DNA of 64,000 bases from Sphingobacterium multivorum (GCF_039511225.1 NZ_CP154261.1:3782001-3846000); one strand, 5' to 3'; shown: positions 1 through 8,035, counted from the first letter of the stretch. Made by a program: numbers and translations. Notes: generated by a model not told the origin, from the sequence alone.

Positions 1-197
1 GTGAATCCAAAGAATTTTCAAGTATTCAGGAAAGTGCAGATTATTTTAAAACTTTCGAGACATCTGCCCAGCCTAACTATGTACCCGTGTGTATCTACAA
101 TTTAAACACAAACACGATTCTGGACATAAGTGATTATTATGTAAACAAGGAAACTGAACTCCACCGAATCGTAAAACACTGCCTGGCGGAAAAATAA
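1..197 (+). CDS. C-terminal fragment of unidentified protein
   Basis: The frame opening at base 3 is free of stops to a TAA at 195-197 and gives the last 64 residues of a protein whose start lies outside the window. The fragment is mixed polar and hydrophobic (it includes YVPVCIYNLNTNTI and ends in CLAEK) with no motif I recognise. No terminator follows and 155 bases separate it from the next gene. Being a coding end is inferred only from the open frame. Confidence 0.55.
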   Translation, partial: ESKEFSSIQESADYFKTFETSAQPNYVPVCIYNLNTNTILDISDYYVNKETELHRIVKHCLAEK

Positions 198-352
198 CTC
201 TTTTAATATTTAAAATCTATTGGCTGGCTAGCATCCTCCCTTTCTGATTAATATGAGTTATATATTTATATTATTACATTCTGTAAAATAATATTTCATT
301 AATTTTTAATATCTTCAAGCAGATAATCAGACCAAAAAACAACTAACAGATA

Positions 353-1606
353 ATGAAAACCAAACTGACAATAAGCCTCTTAACAGTATCTTTAGGATTA
401 GCCGCATGTAATTCCAACCATGCGAATTCAAATTCAAGTTCGGATAGCAGTACAAATGCTGCAACTGACACAACAAGCTACCCTCCGGTTGAAACACAAA
501 AGGCAAACACAAGTTATAAACCAGCATTTGCTGGACAAACGAGAATCCAGGGTGCAAAGACAAGCACGCCATTTGAGGGTAAAGTAATTGCCGAGGGATT
601 AAAATCTCCTTGGGGTATAACTGCGCTGCCTGATGGCCGACTATTAATCTCAGAAAAAGAAGGTGATTTTCGCATTGCAACGGCGGACGGTAAGTTAAGT
701 GAACCAATTAAAGGTTTACCTCAAGTCAATAGCAGTGGACAAGGTGGGCTTTTGGGATTACGCCTTGATCCAAAATTCGAATCAAACCGTATGATTTATT
801 GGGTTTTCTCTGATAATACCGCTGCCGGCACGTTGACGGCTGTTGCAAAGGGAAAACTGTCAGCAGACGAGAAATCGATCGAAGGTGCTAAGGTTATCTA
901 TCAAGCTACTCCGGCTCATAAGGGGAATCTGCATTATGGTGGCCGTATTATCTTTGATAAAGAAGGAAACATTATTTTAAGTACGGGTGAAAGATCTGAT
1001 TTGGTTACAAGACCATTAGCGCAAGATCTAAATGCTGCATTAGGAAAGATCTTACGGATCACTACTGATGGACAGCCTGCTCCAGGAAATCCATTTATAG
1101 GCAAGTCAAATGTCCGTCCGGAAATTTACAGTTATGGACATCGCAATCCTCAGGGACTCGCTTTACACCCGGAAACTGGCGATCTTTGGGAAACCGAATT
1201 TGGTCCGCGGGGCGGCGACGAGCTGAACAGAATTGAAGCGGGAAAGAATTATGGATGGCCAACCATTACCTATGGTATAGAGTATAAAGGCGATAAAGTT
1301 GGTGCGGGTATACAACAAAAAGACGGCCTGGAACAACCGGTCTATTATTGGGATCCAGTCCTCTCTCCTAGTGGCATTACATTCTATACCGGACAAAATA
1401 TTCCAGAATGGAAGAACAATCTCTTTATTTGTGGGTTGAGCAGCATGCACATTGCCAGAATTATACTTAAGGATAACAAGGTTGTTGGCGAAGAACGTCT
1501 TCTAGGCAACGAAGGTCAGCGATTTAGAGATATCACGCAGGGCCAAGACGGTGCACTGTACGCGATAACAGATATCGGAAAATTGTATAAAATTGATAAA
1601 AAATAA
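353..1606 (+). CDS. PQQ-dependent sugar dehydrogenase lipoprotein (glucose/sorbosone dehydrogenase family)
   Basis: Probable periplasmic, lipid-anchored quinoprotein aldose dehydrogenase, oxidising sugars and passing electrons to the respiratory chain. The 417-residue protein starts with a lipoprotein signal ending in LAAC (Cys19), then a Ser/Asn/Thr-rich linker, then a beta-propeller with family blocks LKSPWGITALPDGRLLISE, GQGGLLGLRLDPKF, HYGGRIIFDKEGNIILSTGE, GHRNPQGLALHPETGDLWE and GPRGGDELN...NYGWP. Length fits soluble aldose sugar dehydrogenases. It is monocistronic: a strong terminator follows at once. The true substrate cannot be read from sequence. Confidence 0.93.
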   Translation: MKTKLTISLLTVSLGLAACNSNHANSNSSSDSSTNAATDTTSYPPVETQKANTSYKPAFAGQTRIQGAKTSTPFEGKVIAEGLKSPWGITALPDGRLLISEKEGDFRIATADGKLSEPIKGLPQVNSSGQGGLLGLRLDPKFESNRMIYWVFSDNTAAGTLTAVAKGKLSADEKSIEGAKVIYQATPAHKGNLHYGGRIIFDKEGNIILSTGERSDLVTRPLAQDLNAALGKILRITTDGQPAPGNPFIGKSNVRPEIYSYGHRNPQGLALHPETGDLWETEFGPRGGDELNRIEAGKNYGWPTITYGIEYKGDKVGAGIQQKDGLEQPVYYWDPVLSPSGITFYTGQNIPEWKNNLFICGLSSMHIARIILKDNKVVGEERLLGNEGQRFRDITQGQDGALYAITDIGKLYKIDKK

Positions 1607-1619
1607 ATATTCGATTCAG

Positions 1620-1650
1620 CGCAGCCCCCCTCAACTGGGCTGCGTTTTTT
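1620..1650 (+). terminator. Rho-independent terminator after the sugar dehydrogenase
   Basis: Arms CGCAGCCC (1620-1627) and GGGCTGCG (1637-1644) form an 8-bp GC-rich stem followed by six T. It lies 13 bases after the stop codon. Confidence 0.9.
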
Positions 1651-1796
1651 ATATTAGCCTAAAAACCATCCTTTCAACTATTTTTACTAAAGGTACTCCC
1701 TATACTTTGTTTAAACATGACACAGAATCTAGTTTGGCTCGATTATTGATAAAATATATCGAATCAATAAATTATTATATGGTAAAAAAAGAAAAA

Positions 1797-1913
1797 ATGA
1801 AAAAACTATTAGAGATTAATCCCTTGTCATTCTATATGACCAACTGGGGGTTCGTAAACAACACAAGCCCAAAAAGAGCGCGCAAAACCGATCAACCTTC
1901 TCCAAAAAATTAA
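1797..1913 (+). CDS. Candidate 38-aa peptide, unknown
   Basis: The ATG at 1797 follows a purine-rich run (ggtaaaaaaagaaaaa) resembling the A-rich ribosome binding regions of this phylum. An alternative in-frame ATG at 1779 adds six residues. The peptide has a Leu-rich start (MKKLLEINPL), an aromatic middle (SFYMTNWGF) and a basic, Pro-rich tail (SPKRARKTDQPSPKN). I do not recognise a family. It could be a peptide precursor or a chance ORF; it stands alone between a terminator and the palindrome at 1963. Confidence 0.3.
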   Translation: MKKLLEINPLSFYMTNWGFVNNTSPKRARKTDQPSPKN

Positions 1914-1962
1914 GCGTTCTTGCTTAAACAATTCCATTAAATTCTATTAAAATCATCTGCTA

Positions 1963-2026
1963 ATATCCTCCATACGGGTATTAAGTAAGAGATTTATTTC
2001 TTTTACTTCATCCGTTTGGAGGATAT
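1963..2026. repeat. 64-base imperfect palindrome
   Basis: Outer arms ATATCCTCCATACGG (1963-1977) and CCGTTTGGAGGATAT (2012-2026) match except one base. Inner arms AAGTAAGAGA (1983-1992) and TCTTTTACTT (1999-2008) also pair, with one G-T. It would fold into one long hairpin. It lies just beyond the 3' end of the minus-strand 42-aa gene and after the plus-strand 38-aa ORF, so a two-way terminator or mini repeat element is possible. No strong T-run follows on either strand. Confidence 0.75.
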
Positions 2027-2030
2027 GAAG

Positions 2031-2159
2031 CTATGCGAAAAAAAATGCCAATGCGATTACTATGATAATACAAGCAATCATAATGTATTTATTCAATTGG
2101 CTATTTTTCTCTCCTTCGTCACTTTTATAGTGATAATCTCGTTTATTGGGCAAATTCAT
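2031..2159 (-). CDS. 42-aa tail-anchored membrane protein
   Basis: The frame from the ATG at 2159-2157 to a TAG at 2033-2031 encodes a charged hydrophilic N-terminal half (MNLPNKRDYHYKSDEGEKNS) and a C-terminal membrane helix (MIACIIIVIALAFFFA) that ends exactly at the stop, the plan of a single-pass tail-anchored mini protein. It lies 44 bases downstream of rlmH on the same strand and may be its last operon member. The opposite-strand 65-codon frame over the same bases looks like its shadow. No function is known to me; calling it coding rests on composition. Confidence 0.6.
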   Translation of the reverse strand: MNLPNKRDYHYKSDEGEKNSQLNKYIMIACIIIVIALAFFFA

Positions 2160-2203
2160 AAGCTTGTTTTTATTTATGATGAAGTTACGGACTTTTTTCC
2201 ATA

Positions 2204-2677
2204 TTATTCGTGATGATAAGGCTCCCCCTTCATGATAGAATACGCGCGATAAAGCTGTTCTGTAAAAAATAAACGAATCATTTGATGTGAAAATGTCATC
2301 TTGGACAATGAAATTTTTGCATTTGCCCGATCATAAATTTTTTGGTCAAACCCGTACGGGCCTCCAATAATAAATACTAGATGTTGAACGCTTTGCACCA
2401 TCATTTTTTCCAAATAAGCAGAAAACTCCAACGAGCGAAACTCTTTTCCATGTTCATCCAACAGAACGACCAAATCTTGCGGCTGCACTTGTTTCAGAAT
2501 CAAAAGAGCCTCCTTATCTTTCTGCTGCTCAGTAGAAAGATTCTTGACATTTTTGATGTCCGGTATCACCAGAATACTAAAGTTCACATAAAACTTTAAT
2601 CGTTTAATGTACTTTTCAATACCTTCAATCAGATATTTATCATCCGTTTTCCCTATACAAAGTAACGTTATCCTCAT
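2204..2677 (-). CDS. rlmH: 23S rRNA (pseudouridine1915-N3)-methyltransferase RlmH
   Basis: SPOUT-family methyltransferase that modifies the pseudouridine at 1915 in helix 69 of 23S rRNA using SAM. At 157 residues it is the normal length. Diagnostic blocks are the N-terminal MRITLLCIGKT, LDEHGKEFRS in the middle, the knot loop VFIIGGPYGFD, and the C-terminal SKMTFSHQMIRLFFTEQLYRA followed by GEPYHHE. A 42-aa membrane protein ORF follows on the same strand. Confidence 0.96.
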   Translation of the reverse strand: MRITLLCIGKTDDKYLIEGIEKYIKRLKFYVNFSILVIPDIKNVKNLSTEQQKDKEALLILKQVQPQDLVVLLDEHGKEFRSLEFSAYLEKMMVQSVQHLVFIIGGPYGFDQKIYDRANAKISLSKMTFSHQMIRLFFTEQLYRAYSIMKGEPYHHE

Positions 2678-3077
2678 CTAAACATTTTATAAGTTTTCGT
2701 TATGAATAGCACAATAGAATCCGGTTTTATCGATCCAAAATAAATAGTGGTTATCTTCTTGTTTCCGGTCATTATCAAAAGCTGTTCACAATCTTTTATC
2801 CAAAAGTTGCTATCCTAATAAATTGTGTACACATCCAATGGCGCAAAGTTCTGATTTTATTTAAAATAAACACAATCAAAACGACAAAAAACATTACGCC
2901 CTTTTATTCGTTTAGATATAAAACATTTATTTTCCGTATACGCTTAAAACATCACGTTGAAAATGGATAATAACCTTGTTTTACTAGCGAGAACAAGCCG
3001 GACGCCGTAAACGAAAAAACCGAATTTAAATCATTCGGTTTTCTCTATTATTAGGAATATTTACGTAAAATTAAGCA
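2678..3077. other. 400-base gap between rlmH and dnaB
   Basis: AT-rich spacer between two minus-strand genes. It should hold the rlmH promoter, though I find no clear TAnnTTTG box, and at its right end the dnaB terminator. No ORF with convincing composition and no RNA structure recognised. Confidence 0.6.
3016..3042 (-). terminator. Terminator of dnaB
   Basis: Arms AAAACCGAAT (3016-3025) and ATTCGGTTTT (3033-3042) with a 7-base loop. Read on the minus strand the stem ends in a run of six T. It lies about 35 bases after the dnaB stop. Confidence 0.85.
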
Positions 3078-4691
3078 CTAAAATGGCGCATCATCAGGCA
3101 TGTCGTTCATGCGGGACGGCATAGTAATACCACCACTAAACCCTCCAGCACTAAAATCATCAGCAAAATTTGGAGACGGATTCAAGGCCGAAGCAGAAAA
3201 TGTAGCCGGCGCATCACCGAACCCATCTCCTCCGCCCATACCAGAAAACTCATCTTCTAAATCCACAAACTTCACAAATTTACCCACAAAGCGAAGCGGA
3301 ACAATACCGGTCTCTCCATTACGGTGTTTTGCAATAATAACTTCACCGACTCCCGCAGTAGGACGCCCCTCTTCATCTTCTGTCAAGCCATAATATTCGG
3401 GTCTATATAAGAAAAGAACCATATCCGCATCCTGCTCAATAGAACCAGACTCCCGTAAATCGGACAACATAGGACGTTTACTATTCCCCGGTCTTGACTC
3501 TACTGCACGGCTCAATTGCGATAATGCTAGTACAGGGATATTTAACTCCTTAGCTACAGACTTCAACGCACGAGAAATACTACCAATCTCTTGTTCCCGG
3601 TTCCCCCCGCCTTTACCCTCTGCTTTTCCATGCATTAACTGCAAGTAATCGACGATCACCATCTGGATATCGTATTGCGCTTTTAAACGTCTACATTTTG
3701 CTCTAAATTCGAACACGTTCAATGCAGGCGTATCATCAATAATAATAGGCGCATCAGTTAAACGACCAATTCTCGAATGCAATTGTTGCCATTCATGATC
3801 AGCAAGATTTCCTTTCTTCAATTTCTCTTGCTCAATTTCGGTTTCCCCAGCGATTAGACGATTGACAAGTTGAACGGATGACATCTCCAGCGAGAATACG
3901 GCAACTGCTTTACCATGCTCAACGGCGGCATTGCGCGCGACAGAAAGTACAAATGCAGTTTTTCCCATCGCTGGACGTGCTGCAATAATAACAAGATCAG
4001 AAGGCTGCCAACCTGAAGTCATACGATCCAAGGCTGTTAAACCCGAAGGCACACCTGTCAGCCCATCTGTACGATCCCGCAGCATTTCAAGATTAGAAAT
4101 CGCCTCGCGCATGATATCATCCATCTTTCTCGAATCTCTCCGCAAGTTGTTTTGCGCGATATCAAACAAACTTTTTTCGGCATGATCCAACAGATCGAAG
4201 ATATCTGATGTTTCGTCATATGAACTATTGATAATTTCGGTAGAAACCTTAATAAGCTCACGCTGAATATATTTTTGAGAAATAATACGGGCATGATACT
4301 CAATATTAGCTGCCGAAACCACACGGTCTGTCAATTGCGTAATATAATAGGCACCGCCGACCATTTCAAGAGCCCCCATCCGTCTAAGTTCCGAGGTAAC
4401 TGTCAATATATCAATTGGAGAAGTCTTTTGAAAGAGGCCAAAAATCGCTTCAAAGATCTTTTGATGTGATTCTTTGTAAAACGATTCCGGTTTTAGAATA
4501 TCAATAATCTCACTCAGAGCATTTTTCTCCAGCATCAAAGCACCCAGGACAGCTTCTTCAAGGTCCACTGCCTGCGGCGGAAGCTTACCCAAACCGCTTA
4601 CCAAATTATTTAACTTGGTACGACGTTCGCCATAATTACCCCGTTTGTTATTATCCGTGTTATTCGCTTCAAAATTACTGTCGTTCATCAT
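3078..4691 (-). CDS. dnaB: Replicative DNA helicase DnaB
   Basis: Hexameric helicase that unwinds DNA at the replication fork. The 537-residue protein has a basic Asn-rich start (about 1-37), the DnaB N-terminal domain beginning PPQAVDLEEAVLGALML, and the RecA-like ATPase with Walker A ARPAMGKT (about 239-246), EMSSVQLVNRL, Walker B IVDYLQLM and LSQLSRAVESR. An extra Gly/Ser/Asn-rich C-terminal tail ends in NDMPDDAPF, resembling the acidic tip of SSB proteins. It could start at either of two adjacent Met codons. It stands alone with its own terminator. Confidence 0.97.
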   Translation of the reverse strand: MMNDSNFEANNTDNNKRGNYGERRTKLNNLVSGLGKLPPQAVDLEEAVLGALMLEKNALSEIIDILKPESFYKESHQKIFEAIFGLFQKTSPIDILTVTSELRRMGALEMVGGAYYITQLTDRVVSAANIEYHARIISQKYIQRELIKVSTEIINSSYDETSDIFDLLDHAEKSLFDIAQNNLRRDSRKMDDIMREAISNLEMLRDRTDGLTGVPSGLTALDRMTSGWQPSDLVIIAARPAMGKTAFVLSVARNAAVEHGKAVAVFSLEMSSVQLVNRLIAGETEIEQEKLKKGNLADHEWQQLHSRIGRLTDAPIIIDDTPALNVFEFRAKCRRLKAQYDIQMVIVDYLQLMHGKAEGKGGGNREQEIGSISRALKSVAKELNIPVLALSQLSRAVESRPGNSKRPMLSDLRESGSIEQDADMVLFLYRPEYYGLTEDEEGRPTAGVGEVIIAKHRNGETGIVPLRFVGKFVKFVDLEDEFSGMGGGDGFGDAPATFSASALNPSPNFADDFSAGGFSGGITMPSRMNDMPDDAPF

Positions 4692-5059
4692 GATATTATA
4701 TCAGAAATATAGCTTTGCTATCCTTATAAATTGAGATAGGATAACAAATGTATAAAAAATAAAATTCACCACCATGAGGATTTACAAACAACGAAATTCG
4801 ACGATCAGATCCGAACCCCCAAAAAGCTTTGAAGGACACAGATTTACAGGATTAGTTTTCAACACATACTGTTGAAAAGATGTTGAAAATAAAAATTTAC
4901 CACTCAAAATCAATATCTTAAAAAATGTTAATAACTTAAACTGTTGTGAATAAGCAAAATGGTCAAAAACAAATCAATATCCTCCACTACCATCAAAATA
5001 AACTGACTTTGATATGAAAACAAATCCCTTTTTTAGCACCAAAAAATATTCATATATTG
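4692..5059. other. Divergent spacer between dnaB and ubiE
   Basis: AT-rich, with a small inverted repeat TATCCT/AGGATA (4719-4724 and 4738-4743), a direct repeat of TGTTGAAAA (4870-4878, 4881-4889) and one DnaA-box-like TTATTCACA on the minus strand (4945-4953). No ORF. One DnaA box is not enough to call an origin. Confidence 0.5.
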
Positions 5060-5067
5060 TATCTTTG
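5060..5067 (+). promoter_or_regulatory. -7 box TATCTTTG of ubiE
   Basis: Exact match to the Bacteroidetes -7 consensus TAnnTTTG. Only four bases separate it from the ATG at 5072, so transcription should begin at or within the start codon. No TTG is seen at the usual -33 distance. Confidence 0.65.
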
Positions 5068-5071
5068 TAAA

Positions 5072-5812
5072 ATGACGCACGATTCCTCAACACTAAAACC
5101 CTACAAAGACACCAACGATGGGAAGAAGAAACAGGTAGCAGATATGTTTGACAATATCTCGCATTCCTATGATTTTTTGAACCATTTCATGTCTTTGGGT
5201 ATTGACATTATATGGCGTAAAAAAGCCATCAATTCCTTAAAGTCCATAAAACCGCAACTGATGTTGGATGTAGCGACAGGAACTGGTGATTTTGCACTGG
5301 AATCAATTAAAATCTTGAATCCAAAAAAGATTATTGGTGTCGATATCTCCCAAGGCATGCTTGAAGTCGCCAAGAAAAAGATTGCAAGCAAGGGATTAGC
5401 GAATCAATTTGAAGTTCAGTTAGGAGATTCTGAGCGGCTTCAATTCGAAGATAATACCTTCGACGCAGTTACTGTAGCATTTGGTGTCCGCAATTTTGAA
5501 AATCTGGAAAAGGGCTTATCGGATATATACCGCGTATTAAAGCCTGGTGGGAAGGCGGTTATTTTAGAATTTTCGAATCCGAAGAAGTTCCCCATTAAAC
5601 AATTGTATAATTTTTATTTCAAATTTATCACGCCTACCATCGGAAAATTCTTTTCAAAGGATTCCAGCGCCTATGAATACTTACCCGAATCGGTTGCTCA
5701 ATTTCCGGATGGTCAAAAGTTCGTTGCCATAAACAAAAGAGCTGGTTTTAATGAAACTACTGTTAGACCACAGACGTTTGGCATCTGTACCATCTATATT
5801 GCTACAAAATAG
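5072..5812 (+). CDS. ubiE: Demethylmenaquinone methyltransferase
   Basis: SAM-dependent C-methyltransferase for the last step of menaquinone synthesis (menaquinone is the usual quinone in this phylum, so MenG activity is the main expectation). The 246-residue protein has VADMFDNISHSYDFLNHFMSLG near the start, SAM motif I LDVATGTGDFALE, GVRNFENLEKGL, and the post-III motif VLKPGGKAVILEFSNP. The ATG at 5072 is preferred over an upstream in-frame TTG at 5057 because that region is the promoter box. An SDR gene follows after 66 bases. Confidence 0.94.
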   Translation: MTHDSSTLKPYKDTNDGKKKQVADMFDNISHSYDFLNHFMSLGIDIIWRKKAINSLKSIKPQLMLDVATGTGDFALESIKILNPKKIIGVDISQGMLEVAKKKIASKGLANQFEVQLGDSERLQFEDNTFDAVTVAFGVRNFENLEKGLSDIYRVLKPGGKAVILEFSNPKKFPIKQLYNFYFKFITPTIGKFFSKDSSAYEYLPESVAQFPDGQKFVAINKRAGFNETTVRPQTFGICTIYIATK

Positions 5813-5878
5813 GGTGACCGAGGCGCTGTTTTTTAGGGAAAATCTGATTAAATTTTAAATACCAACTAGTTACAATAT

Positions 5879-6640
5879 ATGACTAAAACAGTTTTTATTA
5901 CAGGAGCAAGTTCCGGCATCGGTCAGGCTTGTGCCGAAGTTTTAGCGAAAGAGGGGTATAATCTTTTACTTTGCGCGCGCAGGTTAAACCGTTTAGAAAC
6001 ATTAAGAGATACGCTACTTGCAGCCTACCCGACTATTCAGATCCATATATTTGAACTTGATGTCCGAGATGCTGAGCAAGTTGCAAACCAAATTGAAGGT
6101 TTGCCCCCCGAATGGAAAAAAATAAATATTCTCATCAACAATGCTGGGTTGAGCCAGGGATTAGATCCTATTCAAGATGGTGATATCGGCGATTGGGACA
6201 GAATGATTGATACCAATATCAAAGGCTTATTGTATGTAAGTAAAGCTGTGATACCCCTTATGGATACTGAAAACGGTGCTCATATTGTTAATTTAGGATC
6301 CATTGCGGGAAAAGAGGTTTATCCTAATGGAAATGTGTACTGTGCCACCAAGCATGCCGTTGATGCGCTGACTAAAGCGATGCGTATTGATTTGCTTACG
6401 CAAGGCATTAAAGTAACCTCCATCGATCCCGGAATGGTAGAGACTGAGTTTTCGGAAGTTCGTTTTCATGGAGATCGAGAAAGAGCTAAAAATGTTTACA
6501 ATGGTGTACAACCTCTAACAGGTAAAGATATTGCCGAAACGATTCTTTTCGTCATTACCAGACCTGCACACGTCAATATAAACGATCTCTTAATCATGCC
6601 TACAGCGCAGGCTACAGGCACACTTGTCAATCGAAAATAA
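5879..6640 (+). CDS. SDR family NADP-dependent oxidoreductase (YdfG-like)
   Basis: Classical short-chain dehydrogenase of 253 residues: cofactor motif TGASSGIG (residues 8-15), the ARRLNRLE segment favouring NADP, NNAGLS, catalytic Ser in LGSIAGKEVYPNG, the YxxxK pair in YCATKHAVDAL, then IDPGMVETEFSEVRF. The combination resembles YdfG, which acts on serine and 3-hydroxy acids, but the substrate is not certain. yqeY follows after 10 bases, suggesting one transcript. Confidence 0.9.
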   Translation: MTKTVFITGASSGIGQACAEVLAKEGYNLLLCARRLNRLETLRDTLLAAYPTIQIHIFELDVRDAEQVANQIEGLPPEWKKINILINNAGLSQGLDPIQDGDIGDWDRMIDTNIKGLLYVSKAVIPLMDTENGAHIVNLGSIAGKEVYPNGNVYCATKHAVDALTKAMRIDLLTQGIKVTSIDPGMVETEFSEVRFHGDRERAKNVYNGVQPLTGKDIAETILFVITRPAHVNINDLLIMPTAQATGTLVNRK

Positions 6641-6650
6641 TTTAAATATC

Positions 6651-7100
6651 ATGTCATTAGAAATACAAATAAATCAAGACATTAAAGCGGCAATGATCGC
6701 AAAAGACACGGCAAAATTACGTGGTTTACGTGCGATCAAAGCAGCTATCCTCTTAGCGAAAACAGAAAAAGGTCATGCAGAAGATCTTAGCCAGGAGGCG
6801 GAGATTAAAGTGTTACAAAAACTTGTCAAACAACGTCGCGAATCTGCTGAAATTTATAAGACGCAAAACCGTGAAGATCTGTATGAAATTGAAGTCGAGG
6901 AAGAAAAAGTAATTGAGGCTTACCTACCCAAACAGTTAAGTAAAGAAGAAGTTGAGACCGTCGTCAAAGCAATTATCGCTGAAACAGGGGCTTCTTCCAT
7001 TAAAGATATGGGTAAAGTAATGGGCGCGACAAATCAAAAGCTTGCAGGACAAGCTGATGGTAAAACAATTTCTGAAGTCGTTAAAAGTCTTCTCGCATAA
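6651..7100 (+). CDS. yqeY: GatB/YqeY domain protein
   Basis: Stand-alone 149-residue protein made only of the helical domain found at the C-terminus of the amidotransferase subunit GatB, which binds tRNA. Hallmarks are IKAAMIAKDTAKLRGLRAIKAA, the EIKVLQKLVKQRRESAEIY helix and a C-terminal DMGKVMGATNQKLAGQADGKTI. Its cellular role is not established. The ATG at 6651 fits the family N-terminus; an in-frame upstream start at 6624 would overlap the SDR gene. A strong terminator follows. Confidence 0.92.
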   Translation: MSLEIQINQDIKAAMIAKDTAKLRGLRAIKAAILLAKTEKGHAEDLSQEAEIKVLQKLVKQRRESAEIYKTQNREDLYEIEVEEEKVIEAYLPKQLSKEEVETVVKAIIAETGASSIKDMGKVMGATNQKLAGQADGKTISEVVKSLLA

Positions 7101-7117
7101 AAGTTTTCAAATCACTC

Positions 7118-7178
7118 GAGTCAAATTAAATCGGGTATGTCTTCCCTGATATATCGATTTAATTTGACTCTTTTTTTT
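7118..7178 (+). terminator. Long-stem terminator between yqeY and the GNAT gene
   Basis: GAGTCAAATTAAATCG (7118-7133) and CGATTTAATTTGACTC (7155-7170) form a perfect 16-bp stem, followed by eight T (7171-7178). The 21-base loop can pair again weakly through GGG and CCC. The next start codon is only six bases after the T-run, so it could act as an attenuator as well as a terminator. Confidence 0.9.
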
Positions 7179-7184
7179 ATTTTA

Positions 7185-7640
7185 ATGATGGATTTTCAGT
7201 GGAACCTCAAGAAGTTTGATGAACTCAACAATAAAGAACTGTATCGTATCTTAAAGCTTCGAATGGAAGTTTTTGTTTTGGAACAAGAATGCTTATATCC
7301 TGAATTGGACGATAAGGACTTTTCTTGTCTCCATCTTTGGGCAGAACACAATGATGATATCATTGCATACACGAGACTAGTTCCCCCTGGTCTCTCCTAT
7401 CCGCAGGCTTCCATCGGTCGGGTCATTGTTGCTGAGCAAGCCCGCGGAACCGGTTTGAGTCAACAATTAATGATTCATTCCATCGAATCTCTCTATAAAG
7501 AATTTGGTGAAGGCGAGATACAGATAGGTGCGCAATTTCATTTAAAATCCTTTTATGAAAAATTAGGGTTTAAACAAATCTCCGAGCCCTACCCTGATTA
7601 TGGAATCCTCCATATTGATATGATTAAACCCGCAATTTAG
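7185..7640 (+). CDS. GNAT family N-acetyltransferase (ElaA-like)
   Basis: About 150 residues with the ElaA pattern: WNLKKFDELNNKELYRILKLRMEVFVLEQECLYPELDDKD, then LWAEHNDDIIAYTRLVPPG, and the acetyl-CoA loop IGRVIVAEQARGTGLSQQLM. Expected to transfer acetyl groups to an amine; substrate unknown. Starts at ATG 7185 or 7188, just after the terminator T-run; the open frame reaching back to 7137 runs through the terminator hairpin and is not credible. A DUF423 gene follows after 11 bases. Confidence 0.88.
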   Translation: MMDFQWNLKKFDELNNKELYRILKLRMEVFVLEQECLYPELDDKDFSCLHLWAEHNDDIIAYTRLVPPGLSYPQASIGRVIVAEQARGTGLSQQLMIHSIESLYKEFGEGEIQIGAQFHLKSFYEKLGFKQISEPYPDYGILHIDMIKPAI

Positions 7641-7651
7641 TAAATTTAGGC

Positions 7652-8026
7652 ATGCAAAACCTTGTCATCATCACAGCCGCCCTATTTGGCGGCCTCGCTA
7701 TTATCCTAGGTGCATTTGGAGCCCATGCATTCAAAAAAATCCTATCAGCTGAAAAACTGGAATCCTTTGAGGTCGGCGTTCGCTATCAAATGTATGCTGC
7801 GCTAACCCTATTGATTCTAGGATTCAATTTCCACTTTGAGCTTCAGTCTGAACGAGTCGCATTTTATCTGATCACACTGGGAACTCTTTTATTCTCGGTA
7901 AGTATATATTTTCTATCGTTTGCTGAATACTGGAAAAAGAATCTAAAGTTTCTTGGCCCAATTACCCCGCTCGGTGGATTATTGATGATCGCAGGCTGGG
8001 TTGCTATTATCATTCGTTTTTTGTAG
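7652..8026 (+). CDS. DUF423 family membrane protein
   Basis: A 124-residue four-helix membrane protein with the DUF423 signature: an N-terminal helix with GGLAIILGAFGAHAFKK, then FEVGVRYQMYAALTLLILG and a C-terminal FLGPITPLGGLLMIAGW. Function unknown. It lies between the GNAT gene and the fluoride riboswitch and is probably cotranscribed with the former. Confidence 0.9.
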   Translation: MQNLVIITAALFGGLAIILGAFGAHAFKKILSAEKLESFEVGVRYQMYAALTLLILGFNFHFELQSERVAFYLITLGTLLFSVSIYFLSFAEYWKKNLKFLGPITPLGGLLMIAGWVAIIIRFL

Positions 8027-8035
8027 ATTTGAAAT

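Noticed and set aside
1705..1720. 16-base exact repeat CTTTGTTTAAACATGA also at 23416-23431
   Set aside because: A match of this length between two AT-rich gaps is not far above chance in 64 kb, and the contexts differ.
1593..1796. 5' extension of the 38-aa ORF
   Set aside because: It begins inside the sugar dehydrogenase gene and runs through its terminator.
2016..2213. 65-codon plus-strand ORF
   Set aside because: It overlaps the more convincing minus-strand 42-aa membrane protein and its hydrophobic part is the complement of that helix.
4692..5059. Possible replication origin next to dnaB
   Set aside because: Only one DnaA-box-like TTATTCACA is present, with no cluster and no AT-rich 13-mer set.
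7137..7184. N-terminal extension of the GNAT protein
   Set aside because: It crosses the terminator hairpin.
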